Part shown: positions 17,270-26,128 of the stretch, in pieces
How positions within the stretch are numbered: the stretch's first letter is position 1
How the letters are laid out: every line of letters starts with the position of its first letter
NCBI RefSeq assembly: GCF_000174355.1
Contig: NZ_ACIS01000002.1
Coordinates: 310,001-374,000, forward strand
DNA: 64,000 nt
Direction of reading: 5' to 3'
Source: Pseudogulbenkiania ferrooxidans 2002
GTDB lineage: Bacteria; Pseudomonadota; Gammaproteobacteria; Burkholderiales; Chromobacteriaceae
The notes under the pieces: generated by a model
The model's database searches: none
Told to the model about the DNA's origin: nothing
The model's input: only the letters and a program-made list of their open reading frames with translations
Made by a program: the position numbers and the translations under genes

Positions 17270-19641
17270 CAAGACCCGACCTTGACTGGCAGACGGCGGC
17301 AATCGAAGCGGCCAATCGCATCGCGCCAAGCTGGCCGCTGGACAGCCTGCTGGCCAGCTCCCCCTACTGGGGCTTGCGTGACAAGCCGTTTGCCCAGGCG
17401 CACGACTATCTGCATCGGCTGGCGGGCAGCGGCCTGCATCTCGACGAGACGCATTACCGCCGGCAATACGACAGCGGCCTGATCAGCCCCCGCCACCTGG
17501 CCGCCGCCATGCGGGAGTACGGCGAAACCCTGTCGCCGGAACAGTGGCTGCTCGCCTCGGCAAACAAGCCGAGTCAGGGCAGTGCGGCGCTGCTGCTGAG
17601 CGACTTGCGGCCCGACCCGGCCGGCCACGCCGGGGTGCAGGCGTGGCGCCAGGTCGTCACGCAACAGATCAGCCAGTGTTGCGCGGCCTGGTTCGACCAC
17701 GACCAGGCCGACTGGCAGCCAGACCGCCAGCGCAACCTGTACCAGTCGTGGCTGGAGGAAATGGCGATCCAGCCGGTCCCCACTCCCGACGCCAGGCTCA
17801 AGCAACGGCTGCAAGGGGCGATCGCAGGCTTGCCGGAGGACCATGACCGGCTCTTTCAACACGCGCTGGCACAGCTACAGCCCGCCAACCGTTGGCTCGA
17901 CGACTGGTTTTATGCCCTGTTGCTGCGCAACAGCGGCTGGGCGGCATGGTGCCGCTACCAGCTGTGGCAGGCCGAACTGGCGGGCAAGCGCTGTTCGCTG
18001 CTGCAAGAGCTGCTGGCCATGCAATTGGCCTGGGAGTGCTTGCTCGATGACGGCCAGCGCGAGAGCGGCAGCCGCTGGCACCGCTGGCAAGCCGACTGGT
18101 CCGAGACAGCGCCGACAACGCCGGCCGGCAACCGCGAACTGATCTGGCAACGCGCCGCCGAGCTGGCCACTCATGCGCCACTGCTGGCCGCCCTGCCGCG
18201 TCAGGACGCTCAGCCTGTGCGCATCGGTCGCGAACTGCATGCGGTGTTCTGTATCGATGTGCGTTCCGAACCGATGCGCCGGGCGCTGGAACAGGTGATA
18301 CCCGAGGCCAGCAGCGCCGGTTTCGCCGGCTTTTTCGGGCTGCCGCTGGCGATCCGCTTCGCCGGAGAAACCCGGACCCAGCCGCGCCTGCCCGGCCTGC
18401 TGGCGCCAAGCTGGGAAGCGCTGGCGCCGCCGGTGGAGAAGGGGCTCGAAGAGTGGAGCCATTTCCAGCGCGCCCCGCTGTCCTCCTTCACGCTGGTGGA
18501 AAGCGCCGGCCTGACCAAGGCCGGCAAGCTGCTGCGCAAGGCGTTTCCGCGCAAGACGCGCGCCACGTTGGCCGAAGTCGATCCCTGGCTGAACGGCGAG
18601 GACGAGGCCATGGTGTCGGCTGGCCGCCAGTTGGACACCGGGACCATCGTCTCGGTGCTGACCACGCTGCTGCCGGCCATGGGGCTCGGCGCGGACTTTC
18701 CCCGCACCGTGCTGTTGATCGGGCATGCCAGCCACAGCAGCAACAACCCGCAAGCCTCGGCGCTGCAGTGTGGCGCCTGCGGCGGACATGGCGGACACCT
18801 GCACGTGCTGTTGCTGAGCGACTGGCTGCAACGACCGGCGGTACGTGAGGGCCTCGCCGCCGCCGGGCTGGCGATTCCGTCCGACACCGTGTTCCTGCCG
18901 GTGCTGCACCTGACCCATAGCGATGAGCTGCACCTGCTGCCGGCCAGTTCGCCAGACCCGGCCTTGCGCCAGCGCGCCGAAGCGCTGCGGCCCGTGCTCG
19001 ACCAAGTGGAACGCCGCGCCCGCGCCCGCCGGGCCGGCATCGATGGCGTGCCGGACCACCTCGACGACGCCGCGCTGCTGGCGCTGCTGCGGCAAAAGGG
19101 GCACCACTGGGCGGAAACCCGGCCCGAATGGGGCCTGACCAACAATGCGTTCTTTATCGCCGCCCCGCGCGCGCGCACCGCGCAACTGGACCTGGGCGGG
19201 CGCGCCTTCCTGCAGGAATACGACTGGCGGCAGGATGCGGACGCCAGCCGGCTCACCGGCATCCTGGCAGGGCCGCTGGTGGTGGCCCACTGGATCAACA
19301 TGCAGTACTTCGCTTCCGTGGTCGATCCCACGCGCTTCGGCAGCGGCAACAAGCTGCTGCACAACGTGGTGGGCGGCCGTATCGGCGTGTTTGAAGGCAA
19401 CAGCGGCGACTTGCGCATCGGCCTGTCCTGGCAGTCCGTGCACGACGGCAGCCGCTGGCGGCATGAGCCCTTGCGCCTGGCGGCCTGCATCGACGCGCCC
19501 GCCGATTTGATCGAACAGGCCCTGGCGCGCCAGCCGGACGTGGCAAGACTCGTCGCCAACCGCTGGTTGCACCTGTACCGCATCGCCGAAGACCAACTGG
19601 AACAATGGCGCGAGGGCGACTGGCATGCCGCCGAGCTGTGA
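17266..19641 (+). CDS. dabA: DAB inorganic-carbon pump, zinc subunit DabA (DUF2309)
   Basis: This 791-residue cytoplasmic zinc protein resembles a beta-type carbonic anhydrase and is proposed to hydrate CO2 in one direction, driven through DabB. The expected ligands are all present: Cys329-x-Asp331 (FCIDVRSEP), His487 (GHASHSSNNPQ) and Cys502 (LQCGACGGHGG), with the 15-residue His-Cys spacing of characterised DabA. Other family blocks include GLTNNAFFIAAPR and HWINMQYFASVVDPTRFGSG. It overlaps dabB by 4 bases. Accumulating bicarbonate would supply anaplerotic carboxylases in a heterotroph; no Rubisco or carboxysome gene is in the window. Confidence 0.93.
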   Translation: MTRPDLDWQTAAIEAANRIAPSWPLDSLLASSPYWGLRDKPFAQAHDYLHRLAGSGLHLDETHYRRQYDSGLISPRHLAAAMREYGETLSPEQWLLASANKPSQGSAALLLSDLRPDPAGHAGVQAWRQVVTQQISQCCAAWFDHDQADWQPDRQRNLYQSWLEEMAIQPVPTPDARLKQRLQGAIAGLPEDHDRLFQHALAQLQPANRWLDDWFYALLLRNSGWAAWCRYQLWQAELAGKRCSLLQELLAMQLAWECLLDDGQRESGSRWHRWQADWSETAPTTPAGNRELIWQRAAELATHAPLLAALPRQDAQPVRIGRELHAVFCIDVRSEPMRRALEQVIPEASSAGFAGFFGLPLAIRFAGETRTQPRLPGLLAPSWEALAPPVEKGLEEWSHFQRAPLSSFTLVESAGLTKAGKLLRKAFPRKTRATLAEVDPWLNGEDEAMVSAGRQLDTGTIVSVLTTLLPAMGLGADFPRTVLLIGHASHSSNNPQASALQCGACGGHGGHLHVLLLSDWLQRPAVREGLAAAGLAIPSDTVFLPVLHLTHSDELHLLPASSPDPALRQRAEALRPVLDQVERRARARRAGIDGVPDHLDDAALLALLRQKGHHWAETRPEWGLTNNAFFIAAPRARTAQLDLGGRAFLQEYDWRQDADASRLTGILAGPLVVAHWINMQYFASVVDPTRFGSGNKLLHNVVGGRIGVFEGNSGDLRIGLSWQSVHDGSRWRHEPLRLAACIDAPADLIEQALARQPDVARLVANRWLHLYRIAEDQLEQWREGDWHAAEL

Positions 19642-19686
19642 AGCCGCCGGCCTGCTGCGCTGTCCGCAACCCTTGAGAACCCAAGC

Positions 19687-20649
19687 ATGGACTACCTGAA
19701 CACCCACCCCGAACATATCGACCGCGCCGCCCGCCTGCTCCGAGAGGGCGGCCTGGTCGCCCTGCCGACCGAGACCGTGTACGGTCTGGCCGCCTGCGCG
19801 GAAGACCCGCAGGCCATCGCCAAGGTCTTCAGCGCGAAAGGCCGGCCGGCCGATCATCCGCTCATCGTTCACCTGCCCGACCTCGCCCATCTGACGCGCT
19901 GGGCATGCCGGATACCGTCGGTCGCTTTCCGTCTGGCCGAAGCCTTCTGGCCCGGTCCGCTCACCCTGGTGCTGCCCGCGGCCCCAGCCGTCTCCCCGCT
20001 GATTACCGGCGGTCAGGACACTATCGCGGTGCGCTGGTCGGCGCACCCGCTGTTCCAGGCGGTGCTCGACCAGCTGGGGAGCGCGGTCGTCGCGCCTTCG
20101 GCCAACCCCTTCGGCCATATCAGCCCTACCAGCGCCGCGCATGTGCTCAAGCACATGGAGGGCCGTATCGACGCCGTGCTGGATGGCGGCGATTGCCGCG
20201 TCGGCGTGGAATCGACCATTCTGGACCTGTCCGGGCCGGAGGCGAAAATCCTGCGGCCCGGCTGTATCGGCGCCAGCCAACTGGCCGCCTACCTGCCGCT
20301 GGTGGAACGACCGGCTGCTCCGGCACCCAGAGTGCCGGGCGCGCTGGACTCCCACTACGCGCCGCGGCTGCCGTGCCACCGCTTCGAGCATGACGAGCGC
20401 GCCTATCTGTCGCAGGGCGTGCCGAGCGGAAAATGCGCCTTCATCGGGTTTCGCGAGTTGCCGATGAGCACGCACCGCAGCTATCTGCTGCCAGCCGATC
20501 CGGCCGCCTACGCCAGCCAGATCTACGCCGTGCTGCATCAGGCGGAATCGAGCGGCAGCGAGAGCATCCTGATCGAGATGCCCCCCGACACGCCGGAATG
20601 GCTGCATGTTCGTGATCGGCTGCTGCGCGCCAGTACCAGCCTGGGCTGA
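19687..20649 (+). CDS. sua5: L-threonylcarbamoyladenylate synthase, Sua5 type
   Basis: This 320-residue enzyme makes threonylcarbamoyl-AMP from Thr, bicarbonate and ATP for tRNA t6A37. The YrdC domain (about 8-200) has LVALPTETVYGLA, FSAKGRPADHPLIVHL, VAPSANPFGHISPTSA and VGVESTILDLSG. The length and the C-terminal extra domain (PGALDSHYAPRLP onward) mark Sua5 rather than short TsaC. It begins 45 bases after dabA and could share its transcript. Because the reaction consumes bicarbonate, the pairing with DabBA is metabolically sensible, though it may be chance. Confidence 0.9.
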   Translation: MDYLNTHPEHIDRAARLLREGGLVALPTETVYGLAACAEDPQAIAKVFSAKGRPADHPLIVHLPDLAHLTRWACRIPSVAFRLAEAFWPGPLTLVLPAAPAVSPLITGGQDTIAVRWSAHPLFQAVLDQLGSAVVAPSANPFGHISPTSAAHVLKHMEGRIDAVLDGGDCRVGVESTILDLSGPEAKILRPGCIGASQLAAYLPLVERPAAPAPRVPGALDSHYAPRLPCHRFEHDERAYLSQGVPSGKCAFIGFRELPMSTHRSYLLPADPAAYASQIYAVLHQAESSGSESILIEMPPDTPEWLHVRDRLLRASTSLG

Positions 20650-20745
20650 ACAGTGCGACTCCCCTGCTTGCCCTGCTTCCGCCGCAACGTATGATGCAAG
20701 GGTAATGCGGACACACAAAACCATTTTCTCGGGGTGACATCACAC

Positions 20746-21537
20746 ATGAATCCGATCAGCAAGGGGCAACATGCACGGCATTTGAGTGATGCTCCCACAT
20801 GTACCATCTGCCGCGATGGCGATGCGCTGGATTTTGATTTCAGCTTTGCCTTTCAGCCCATCATCGATATCCGCGCCCGAACGGTGTTCGCCCATGAAGC
20901 GCTGGTACGCGGCCCGCGCGGAGAGGGCGCCCAGTTTGTGCTGGATCAGGTCACGGCAGCCAACCGCTACCGGTTTGATCAGGCCTGCCGGGTAAAGGCA
21001 ATCAAAACCGCAGCCCGGCTGGGCCTCGCCAGCAAGGTCTCGATCAACTTCCTTCCCAATGCCATTTACCGGCCGGAGGTATGTATCAGCACCACGCTGA
21101 AGGCGGCCCAAGAATATGGGTTTCCGGTCGACAGGATCGTGTTCGAAACGGTAGAAGGCGAGCAGATCGAAGATGGCAAGTGGTTGGCCGACGTGTTCAG
21201 GGAATACCAGCGTATCGGTTTCATGACTGCGATCGACGACTTCGGTGCCGGCTATGCGGGCCTCAACCTGCTGGCGGATTTCCAGCCGGATATCATCAAG
21301 CTGGACATGGCGTTGGTGCGGAATATCGCCTCCCGCAATGCCAGTCAGACCATCGTCCGCAGCGTCGCCGACATCTGCCGGCAACTTGGCATCCAGCTCA
21401 TCGCCGAAGGCGTGGAAACCCTGGATGAGTACCTTTGTCTTCAGGACATCGGCGTAGAGCTGATGCAGGGCTATCTGTTGTGCAAGCCTCTGCTGGAGAA
21501 CAGCCTGCACGACGCGGAGGCGGTTTTGCCGCGATGA
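20746..21537 (+). CDS. EAL-domain cyclic-di-GMP phosphodiesterase
   Basis: This 263-residue protein is almost only an EAL domain. The active-site set looks complete: EALVRGP, the Asn in INFLPN, the ETVE motif, AIDDFGAGYAGLNLL, IKLDM, AEGVET and the late MQGYLL glutamine. It therefore should cleave c-di-GMP. The sequence style (EALVRGPRGEGA) is that of EAL domains that often follow BLUF sensors, but no sensor is fused; instead there is a short N-terminal segment with a Cys-x2-Cys (CTICRDGDA) of unknown use. ATG 20746 has GGGGTG nine bases upstream; an in-frame GTG at 20734 is the alternative. Confidence 0.88.
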   Translation: MNPISKGQHARHLSDAPTCTICRDGDALDFDFSFAFQPIIDIRARTVFAHEALVRGPRGEGAQFVLDQVTAANRYRFDQACRVKAIKTAARLGLASKVSINFLPNAIYRPEVCISTTLKAAQEYGFPVDRIVFETVEGEQIEDGKWLADVFREYQRIGFMTAIDDFGAGYAGLNLLADFQPDIIKLDMALVRNIASRNASQTIVRSVADICRQLGIQLIAEGVETLDEYLCLQDIGVELMQGYLLCKPLLENSLHDAEAVLPR

Positions 21538-21555
21538 GTCCGCGGCGCGGCCATC

Positions 21556-21574
21556 AGGCGGCCTCAAGGCCGCC
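21556..21574. terminator. Convergent hairpin between the EAL gene and the TetR gene
   Basis: GGCGGCC-TCAA-GGCCGCC forms a 7-bp GC stem with a tetraloop, followed on the plus strand by CTTCCCC. It sits between two convergent genes and probably serves the EAL gene. The T content is low, so efficiency is uncertain. Confidence 0.45.
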
Positions 21575-21594
21575 CTTCCCCCGGCTTGCCAGTC

Positions 21595-22206
21595 CTAGTC
21601 TTTGGCAATCCCGGTAAAAATCATGGTACGCATGTGCGCCACGATGTCGTCGTCGCTGTAATGCCCGTAGTCTTTCATGTAGTCAACGGCGGGGTCGCAA
21701 GTGCGCGAGTAGTAGGCATAGAGGATGACGTCGGTCGGTAGATCGTCGCGGATCTCGCCCGCCGCCTTTGACTTGTCCACCATGCCCTGCAATTGCTTGT
21801 GCAATTGGTAGACGCGCGTTACGTAGCGGATGTTGCGGGTCAGCATCGCCCGCACCTGCGGGCTGCTGGACGGCAGAAACGGCAGCCCGCCTTGCAGCCT
21901 GACGCGTAGCGCCCACTCCAGCAGGCTGCCCAGCCTTTCCTTGCCGCTCATGCCGGCGTCCAGACCGTCCAGATACTCCAGCGCGCCATCGAGCAGGCGG
22001 ATCATCACCTCGGTGGCGAGGTCTTCTTTCGATTTGAAATGCTTGTACAGGCTGGGCTTGGAGATGCCGGCCTCGCCAGCCACGTCGTCCATGGTCATCA
22101 GGTCGAAGCCCTTGCTGGCCAACAGCTTGGTGGTGGCGTCGAGCACGGCCTGTTCGCGCAGTTTGAACGCCTGATCCTTGAAGCTGAGCTTGCTTAAAAT
22201 ACTCAT
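21595..22206 (-). CDS. TetR-family regulator of the lipid/stress cluster
   Basis: This 203-residue TetR repressor has its HTH at about residues 18-62: AVLDATTKLLASKGFDLMTM, then VAGEAGISKPSLYKHFKSKE. The C-terminal ligand domain is variable. It is divergent from the FAD oxidoreductase operon. A 12-bp palindrome lies at 22220-22231, 14 bases upstream of its start, so it probably represses itself and the cluster. The ligand is unknown. Confidence 0.9.
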   Translation of the reverse strand: MSILSKLSFKDQAFKLREQAVLDATTKLLASKGFDLMTMDDVAGEAGISKPSLYKHFKSKEDLATEVMIRLLDGALEYLDGLDAGMSGKERLGSLLEWALRVRLQGGLPFLPSSSPQVRAMLTRNIRYVTRVYQLHKQLQGMVDKSKAAGEIRDDLPTDVILYAYYSRTCDPAVDYMKDYGHYSDDDIVAHMRTMIFTGIAKD

Positions 22207-22219
22207 GAGTACTGCCTTT

Positions 22220-22231
22220 TACTAATTAGTA
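22220..22231. promoter_or_regulatory. Palindromic operator between tetR and the oxidoreductase operon
   Basis: TACTAATTAGTA is a perfect 12-bp palindrome in the divergent promoter region. It fits half-site spacing used by TetR-family proteins. A second palindrome, ACTCATGAGT, overlaps the tetR start codon (22201-22210). Confidence 0.5.
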
Positions 22232-22321
22232 GCTTTTTTTCCAAAGCGGTTATATCCTGACTATAAGCACCACGCCACACCGTGCCAAGCAGTTTCCGCA
22301 GCAGACGAATCCACTACGGGA

Positions 22322-23620
22322 GTGAAGGTGAAAGCAGATCCTGTCGAACGTCAGCGCGTCGCCGTCATCGGCGCCGGCATTGCCGGCCTGGCCAGCGCCT
22401 GGCTGCTGGCGGCCAAGCATGATGTCACGCTGTTCGAGGCGGCGGACTACCCTGGCGGCCATACCAATACGGTCGACCTCAAGCTCGACGGGCATGAGGT
22501 CGCGGTGGATACCGGGTTTCTGGTCTTCAACGAGCGCACCTATCCCAATCTGATCGCCCTGTTCGCCGAGCTTGGCGTGCCCTCTTGCAGCACCGAGATG
22601 TCTTTCAGCGTCTCGCTGGACCAGGGCCGCGACGAATGGGCCGGCAGCAATCTGGATACGGTTTTCGCCCAGCGCGGCAAACTGCTGTCCCCGGCTTTTC
22701 ATGGCATGTTGTACGACATCCTGCGGTTCAACGGCGCGGCCCCGCGCCTCTTGGAAACGGCCGAGCGTCAGCGGCTCACGCTGGGCGAATTGTTACGGCT
22801 GGAAGGCTTCGGCGCTCGCTTTCGCGACCACTACCTGGTGCCGATGGCCGCCGCTATCTGGTCCAGCCCCAGCAACGAGATACTTGATTTCCCCGCCGCT
22901 ACCTTCCTGCGCTTCTGCATGAACCACGGCCTGCTGCAAATCCGCCAGCGCCCGCGCTGGTTCACCGTGCCCGGCGGCGCGCGCCAGTACGTGCACAAGC
23001 TGCTGGCTCGCATCACTGATCTGCGTCTGTGCACGCCTGTCGAGGCGGTGCGGCGAGACAACCACGGCGTCACCCTCAGCAGCCGTTTCGGCGATGAACG
23101 CTTCGACAGCGTGATTTTCTCCACCCACGCGCCACAGACGCTGGCGATGCTGGCGGACGCCAGCGCGGAGGAGCGCCGCGTGCTGGAGGCGGTCCGCTAC
23201 CAGACCAATACCGCTGTCTTGCACGGCGATGCCGCCCTGCTGCCGAGACGGCGCAAGGTGTGGTCGGCCTGGAATTTTCTGGCGGACAGCGGGCAATCCG
23301 AGCAGCGCGCCGTCTGCGTCAGCTATCTGCTCAACACCTTGCAGCCCTTGCCGGTCGCATCGCCGGTCATCGTCACCCTTAACCCGGTACGCGACCCGGA
23401 ACGCGCGCTGGAATACGCCCGCTTCATCTACGAACACCCCTTGTTCGACAAGGCCGCCGTCGAGGCGCAGGCCCGCCTCCCGGCGCTGCAGGGGAGCCGG
23501 CGCAGCTGGTTCGCCGGCGCCTGGACAGGCTACGGTTTCCACGAGGACGGCTTGAAATCGGCATTGCGCGTCGCGCGCGATTTCGTCGCGCTGCCGGCCT
23601 GGGCGAGGTTGGCCGAATGA
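22322..23620 (+). CDS. FAD-dependent amine-oxidase-like oxidoreductase
   Basis: This flavoprotein of about 432 residues has an N-terminal Rossmann motif, VAVIGAGIAGLASAWLLA, and the substrate-domain signature YPGGHTNTV. It resembles proteins annotated as NAD/FAD-binding amine oxidase family that sit next to DUF1365 and CFA-synthase-like genes in many Proteobacteria, where a role in modifying unsaturated fatty acyl chains or in photo-oxidative stress is suspected. GTG at 22322 is the longest start; GTG 22328, with GGAG just upstream, is equally likely. It overlaps DUF1365 by 4 bases. Confidence 0.85.
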   Translation: MKVKADPVERQRVAVIGAGIAGLASAWLLAAKHDVTLFEAADYPGGHTNTVDLKLDGHEVAVDTGFLVFNERTYPNLIALFAELGVPSCSTEMSFSVSLDQGRDEWAGSNLDTVFAQRGKLLSPAFHGMLYDILRFNGAAPRLLETAERQRLTLGELLRLEGFGARFRDHYLVPMAAAIWSSPSNEILDFPAATFLRFCMNHGLLQIRQRPRWFTVPGGARQYVHKLLARITDLRLCTPVEAVRRDNHGVTLSSRFGDERFDSVIFSTHAPQTLAMLADASAEERRVLEAVRYQTNTAVLHGDAALLPRRRKVWSAWNFLADSGQSEQRAVCVSYLLNTLQPLPVASPVIVTLNPVRDPERALEYARFIYEHPLFDKAAVEAQARLPALQGSRRSWFAGAWTGYGFHEDGLKSALRVARDFVALPAWARLAE

Positions 23621-24393
23621 GCGACGCCTACCTGATCAAGGGCGTGGTGATGCACCAGCGCTTGCGCCCCGCCCGCCATCGCTTCCTCTACCCGGTGTTC
23701 GCCGTGCGCCTGCGCCTGTCGGCTCTCGATCGTCTTGGCAACGCCTGGTTCGGGGTGGACCGGCGGCGGCCGATGTCGGTGCGCACCAAGGATTACGGCC
23801 CGCGCGACGGCTCGCCCCTTCTGCCCTGGATCCGCCAACAGTTGGCCGAAGCGGGCTTGCCGCACGACGGCGAGGTCTGGCTGCAGACCTTTCCCCGGCT
23901 GTTCGGCTACGCCTTCAACCCGGTGAGTTTCTGGTACTGCCACGATGCGGCCGGCCAGCTGGTGGCCGTGCTCGCAGACGTCAACAACACCTTCGGCGAG
24001 CATCACGCCTACCTGCTGGCCAACAAGGCGGGGGAGCCGATCACGGCGGGCACGAGGCTCACCTGCCGCAAGCAGCTGCATGTTTCACCCTTCTGCCAGG
24101 TGGAAGGCCACTACCGTTTCCGGCTTGCCGAGAAGGCCGACCGCATGCTGATGCGTATCGACTACCACGACACGCAAGGCCTTCTGCTGAACACCAGCAT
24201 TTCCGGCCGCATGACGCCGCTGACGTCGACGACCGCCCTGGCCGCCCTGCTGCGGCAACCGCTGCTGACCTTCGCCATCATCAGCCGCATTCACTGGCAG
24301 GCATGGCGGCTGTGGCGGAAGAAAGTGCCTTTCTTCGGCAAACCCCGGCCCCCCGCCACCCGCCTGACTCACGGAGAGGAGTGTCAACCATGA
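23617..24393 (+). CDS. DUF1365 family protein
   Basis: This 258-residue protein has the DUF1365 hallmarks: an opening KGVVMHQRLRPARHRFLYPV, the motif FPRLFGYAFNPVSFWYCHD, EVNNTFGEHHAYLL-like VNNTFGEHH, and KQLHVSPFCQVEGHYRF. The biochemical role is not established; the family co-occurs with the flanking oxidoreductase and CFA-type methyltransferase. It is coupled to both by 4-base overlaps. Confidence 0.88.
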   Translation: MSDAYLIKGVVMHQRLRPARHRFLYPVFAVRLRLSALDRLGNAWFGVDRRRPMSVRTKDYGPRDGSPLLPWIRQQLAEAGLPHDGEVWLQTFPRLFGYAFNPVSFWYCHDAAGQLVAVLADVNNTFGEHHAYLLANKAGEPITAGTRLTCRKQLHVSPFCQVEGHYRFRLAEKADRMLMRIDYHDTQGLLLNTSISGRMTPLTSTTALAALLRQPLLTFAIISRIHWQAWRLWRKKVPFFGKPRPPATRLTHGEECQP

Positions 24394-25598
24394 GCCTATC
24401 CCGCACCCTTGGCGCCCCCTGTTCACCACTGCCCGTTATCGCCAGGATCTTTCTTTCCCGGTTGAAACGGCTGGAACACGGCTGCCTGCGCCTCATCACG
24501 CCGGACGGATCGGCGCTGTGGTTCGGCAACCCCGGCGAAATGCCGGAAGCGGAGCTGACCGTGCGGGATTGGTCGGCCTGCCGCACGCTGCTGCTGGCGG
24601 GCGACATCGGCTTTGCCGAAGCCTACCGCGACGGCCTGCTCGACTCGCCCAACCTCACCGCGCTGCTACGCCTCGCCGTGCGCAACGAGGCGGCGCTGGG
24701 GCCCGCCACGTCCGGCAGCCTGCCGGCGCGGGCCTGGTACTGGCTCAAGCACCGCCTGCGCCGCAACAGCCGCGCGGGCAGCCGGCGTAACGTCCACGCC
24801 CACTACGATCTGGGCAACCCTTTCTACCAGCTCTGGCTCGACCCGAGCTGGACCTACTCCAGCGCCTGGTTCGACGGCCACTACGAGCAGCCGCTCTCGC
24901 TGGCGCAGGCCGCCAAGTACCAGCGCATCTGCGACGTGCTGGGCCTGCGCCCCGGCATGCGGGTGCTGGAAATCGGCTGCGGCTGGGGCGGCTTCGCCGA
25001 ACACGCCGCGCGCCAGGGCATCGCGGTACATGGCGTGACCATTTCCAACGCGCAGCTGGATTTCGCCCGACGGCGGCTGGCGGGCAATGCCTTGACCCAC
25101 CTCGAGTGGCGCGACTATCGCGACCTGGACGGCCGCTACGACGCCATCGTATCGATCGAAATGTTCGAGGCGGTGGGCGAAGCCTACTGGCAGGACTACT
25201 TCCGCAAAGTGCGCAGCCTCCTGAAGCCCGGCGCCAAGGCCCTGATCCAGAGCATCACCATTGCCGAAAACCGTTTCCAGCGTTACCGCAGCGGCAGCGA
25301 TTTCATCCAGGAATTCATCTTCCCCGGCGGCATGTTGCCCAGTTGCACCGTCTTTGAAGCACAGGCGCGCCAAGCGGGCCTGGCCACCCATGACCGGCTG
25401 GATTTCGGCCCCGACTACGCGGAAACCCTGCGCCGCTGGCGGCAAGCGTTCGAAGGCGCGCTGGAGCCGGTGCGCCGCTTGGGGTTCGATGAGGCCTTCA
25501 TCCGGCTGTGGCGGCTCTACCTGTGCTACTGCGAAGCCGGCTTCGACGAAGGCCGCATCGGCGTCTCGCAGTTCGTGTTGAAGGAGGCCCAGCCATGA
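24390..25598 (+). CDS. Cyclopropane-fatty-acyl-phospholipid synthase family methyltransferase
   Basis: This 402-residue SAM-dependent methyltransferase is of the CFA-synthase family. The SAM-binding block VLEIGCGWGGFAEHAARQGI is clear, preceded by HYDLGNPFYQLWLDPSWTYS and followed by YDAIVSIEMFEAVGE and FIFPGGMLPS. Such enzymes transfer a methyl carbon to double bonds of membrane phospholipids, giving cyclopropane, methyl-branched or related chains. The neighbouring flavoprotein suggests that the product may be oxidised further. It overlaps both neighbours by 4 bases. Confidence 0.9.
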   Translation: MSLSRTLGAPCSPLPVIARIFLSRLKRLEHGCLRLITPDGSALWFGNPGEMPEAELTVRDWSACRTLLLAGDIGFAEAYRDGLLDSPNLTALLRLAVRNEAALGPATSGSLPARAWYWLKHRLRRNSRAGSRRNVHAHYDLGNPFYQLWLDPSWTYSSAWFDGHYEQPLSLAQAAKYQRICDVLGLRPGMRVLEIGCGWGGFAEHAARQGIAVHGVTISNAQLDFARRRLAGNALTHLEWRDYRDLDGRYDAIVSIEMFEAVGEAYWQDYFRKVRSLLKPGAKALIQSITIAENRFQRYRSGSDFIQEFIFPGGMLPSCTVFEAQARQAGLATHDRLDFGPDYAETLRRWRQAFEGALEPVRRLGFDEAFIRLWRLYLCYCEAGFDEGRIGVSQFVLKEAQP

Positions 25599-26125
25599 GC
25601 CATCGATTACCGCGTCTGATACTGGCGACGCTGGCCTTGCTGACCGGCTGCGGCACCCCCAGCGTGCAGGCGTACCGCGACAACACGCCGCGCCTCGACC
25701 TGTACCAGTTCTTTGGCGGCCACACCCGGGCCTGGGGCATGTTCCGCGACCGCAAGGGCCAGCTGATCAAGCGCTTCACGGTGGACATCGACGGCCGTCG
25801 CGAAGGCGACGTCCTGATCCTTGAAGAGCGTTTCCTGTACGCCGACGGCACAAGACAACAACGCAACTGGCGGCTGGAGCCGAAAGGCGACGGCAAATGG
25901 CGTGGCACCGCGGCGGATGTGGTCGGCGAGGCCGAGGGCGAAGTCGCCGGCAACGCCCTGCACTGGCGCTACAACTTGCGGCTGCCGGTGGATGGCCGCG
26001 AGTGGACCGTGCATTTCGACGACTGGATGTTCCTGCTGGACGATCACGCCATGCTCAACAGCGCCCGCATGAGCAAGTTCGGCTTCGGGCTTGGCGAGGT
26101 CAGCCTGTTCTTCCGCAAGGAGTGA
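25595..26125 (+). CDS. DUF3833 family lipoprotein
   Basis: This 176-residue lipoprotein has a signal peptide ending in LLTGC (lipidated Cys19). The body carries DUF3833 features: FGGHTRAWGMFRDRKGQLIK and VHFDDWMFLLDDHAMLNSAR. The family is a regular partner of CFA-like and DUF1365 genes; its function is unknown, possibly a lipid-binding envelope protein. It sits 3 bases before the SDR gene. Confidence 0.87.
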   Translation: MSHRLPRLILATLALLTGCGTPSVQAYRDNTPRLDLYQFFGGHTRAWGMFRDRKGQLIKRFTVDIDGRREGDVLILEERFLYADGTRQQRNWRLEPKGDGKWRGTAADVVGEAEGEVAGNALHWRYNLRLPVDGREWTVHFDDWMFLLDDHAMLNSARMSKFGFGLGEVSLFFRKE

Positions 26126-26128
26126 GCC

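Noticed and set aside
17875-20724. Very long open frame on the minus strand across dabA and sua5 (about 949 codons)
   Set aside because: It is antisense to two genes with clear family motifs. In GC-rich DNA, third-position bias keeps opposite frames open. Its translation has no recognisable domain.
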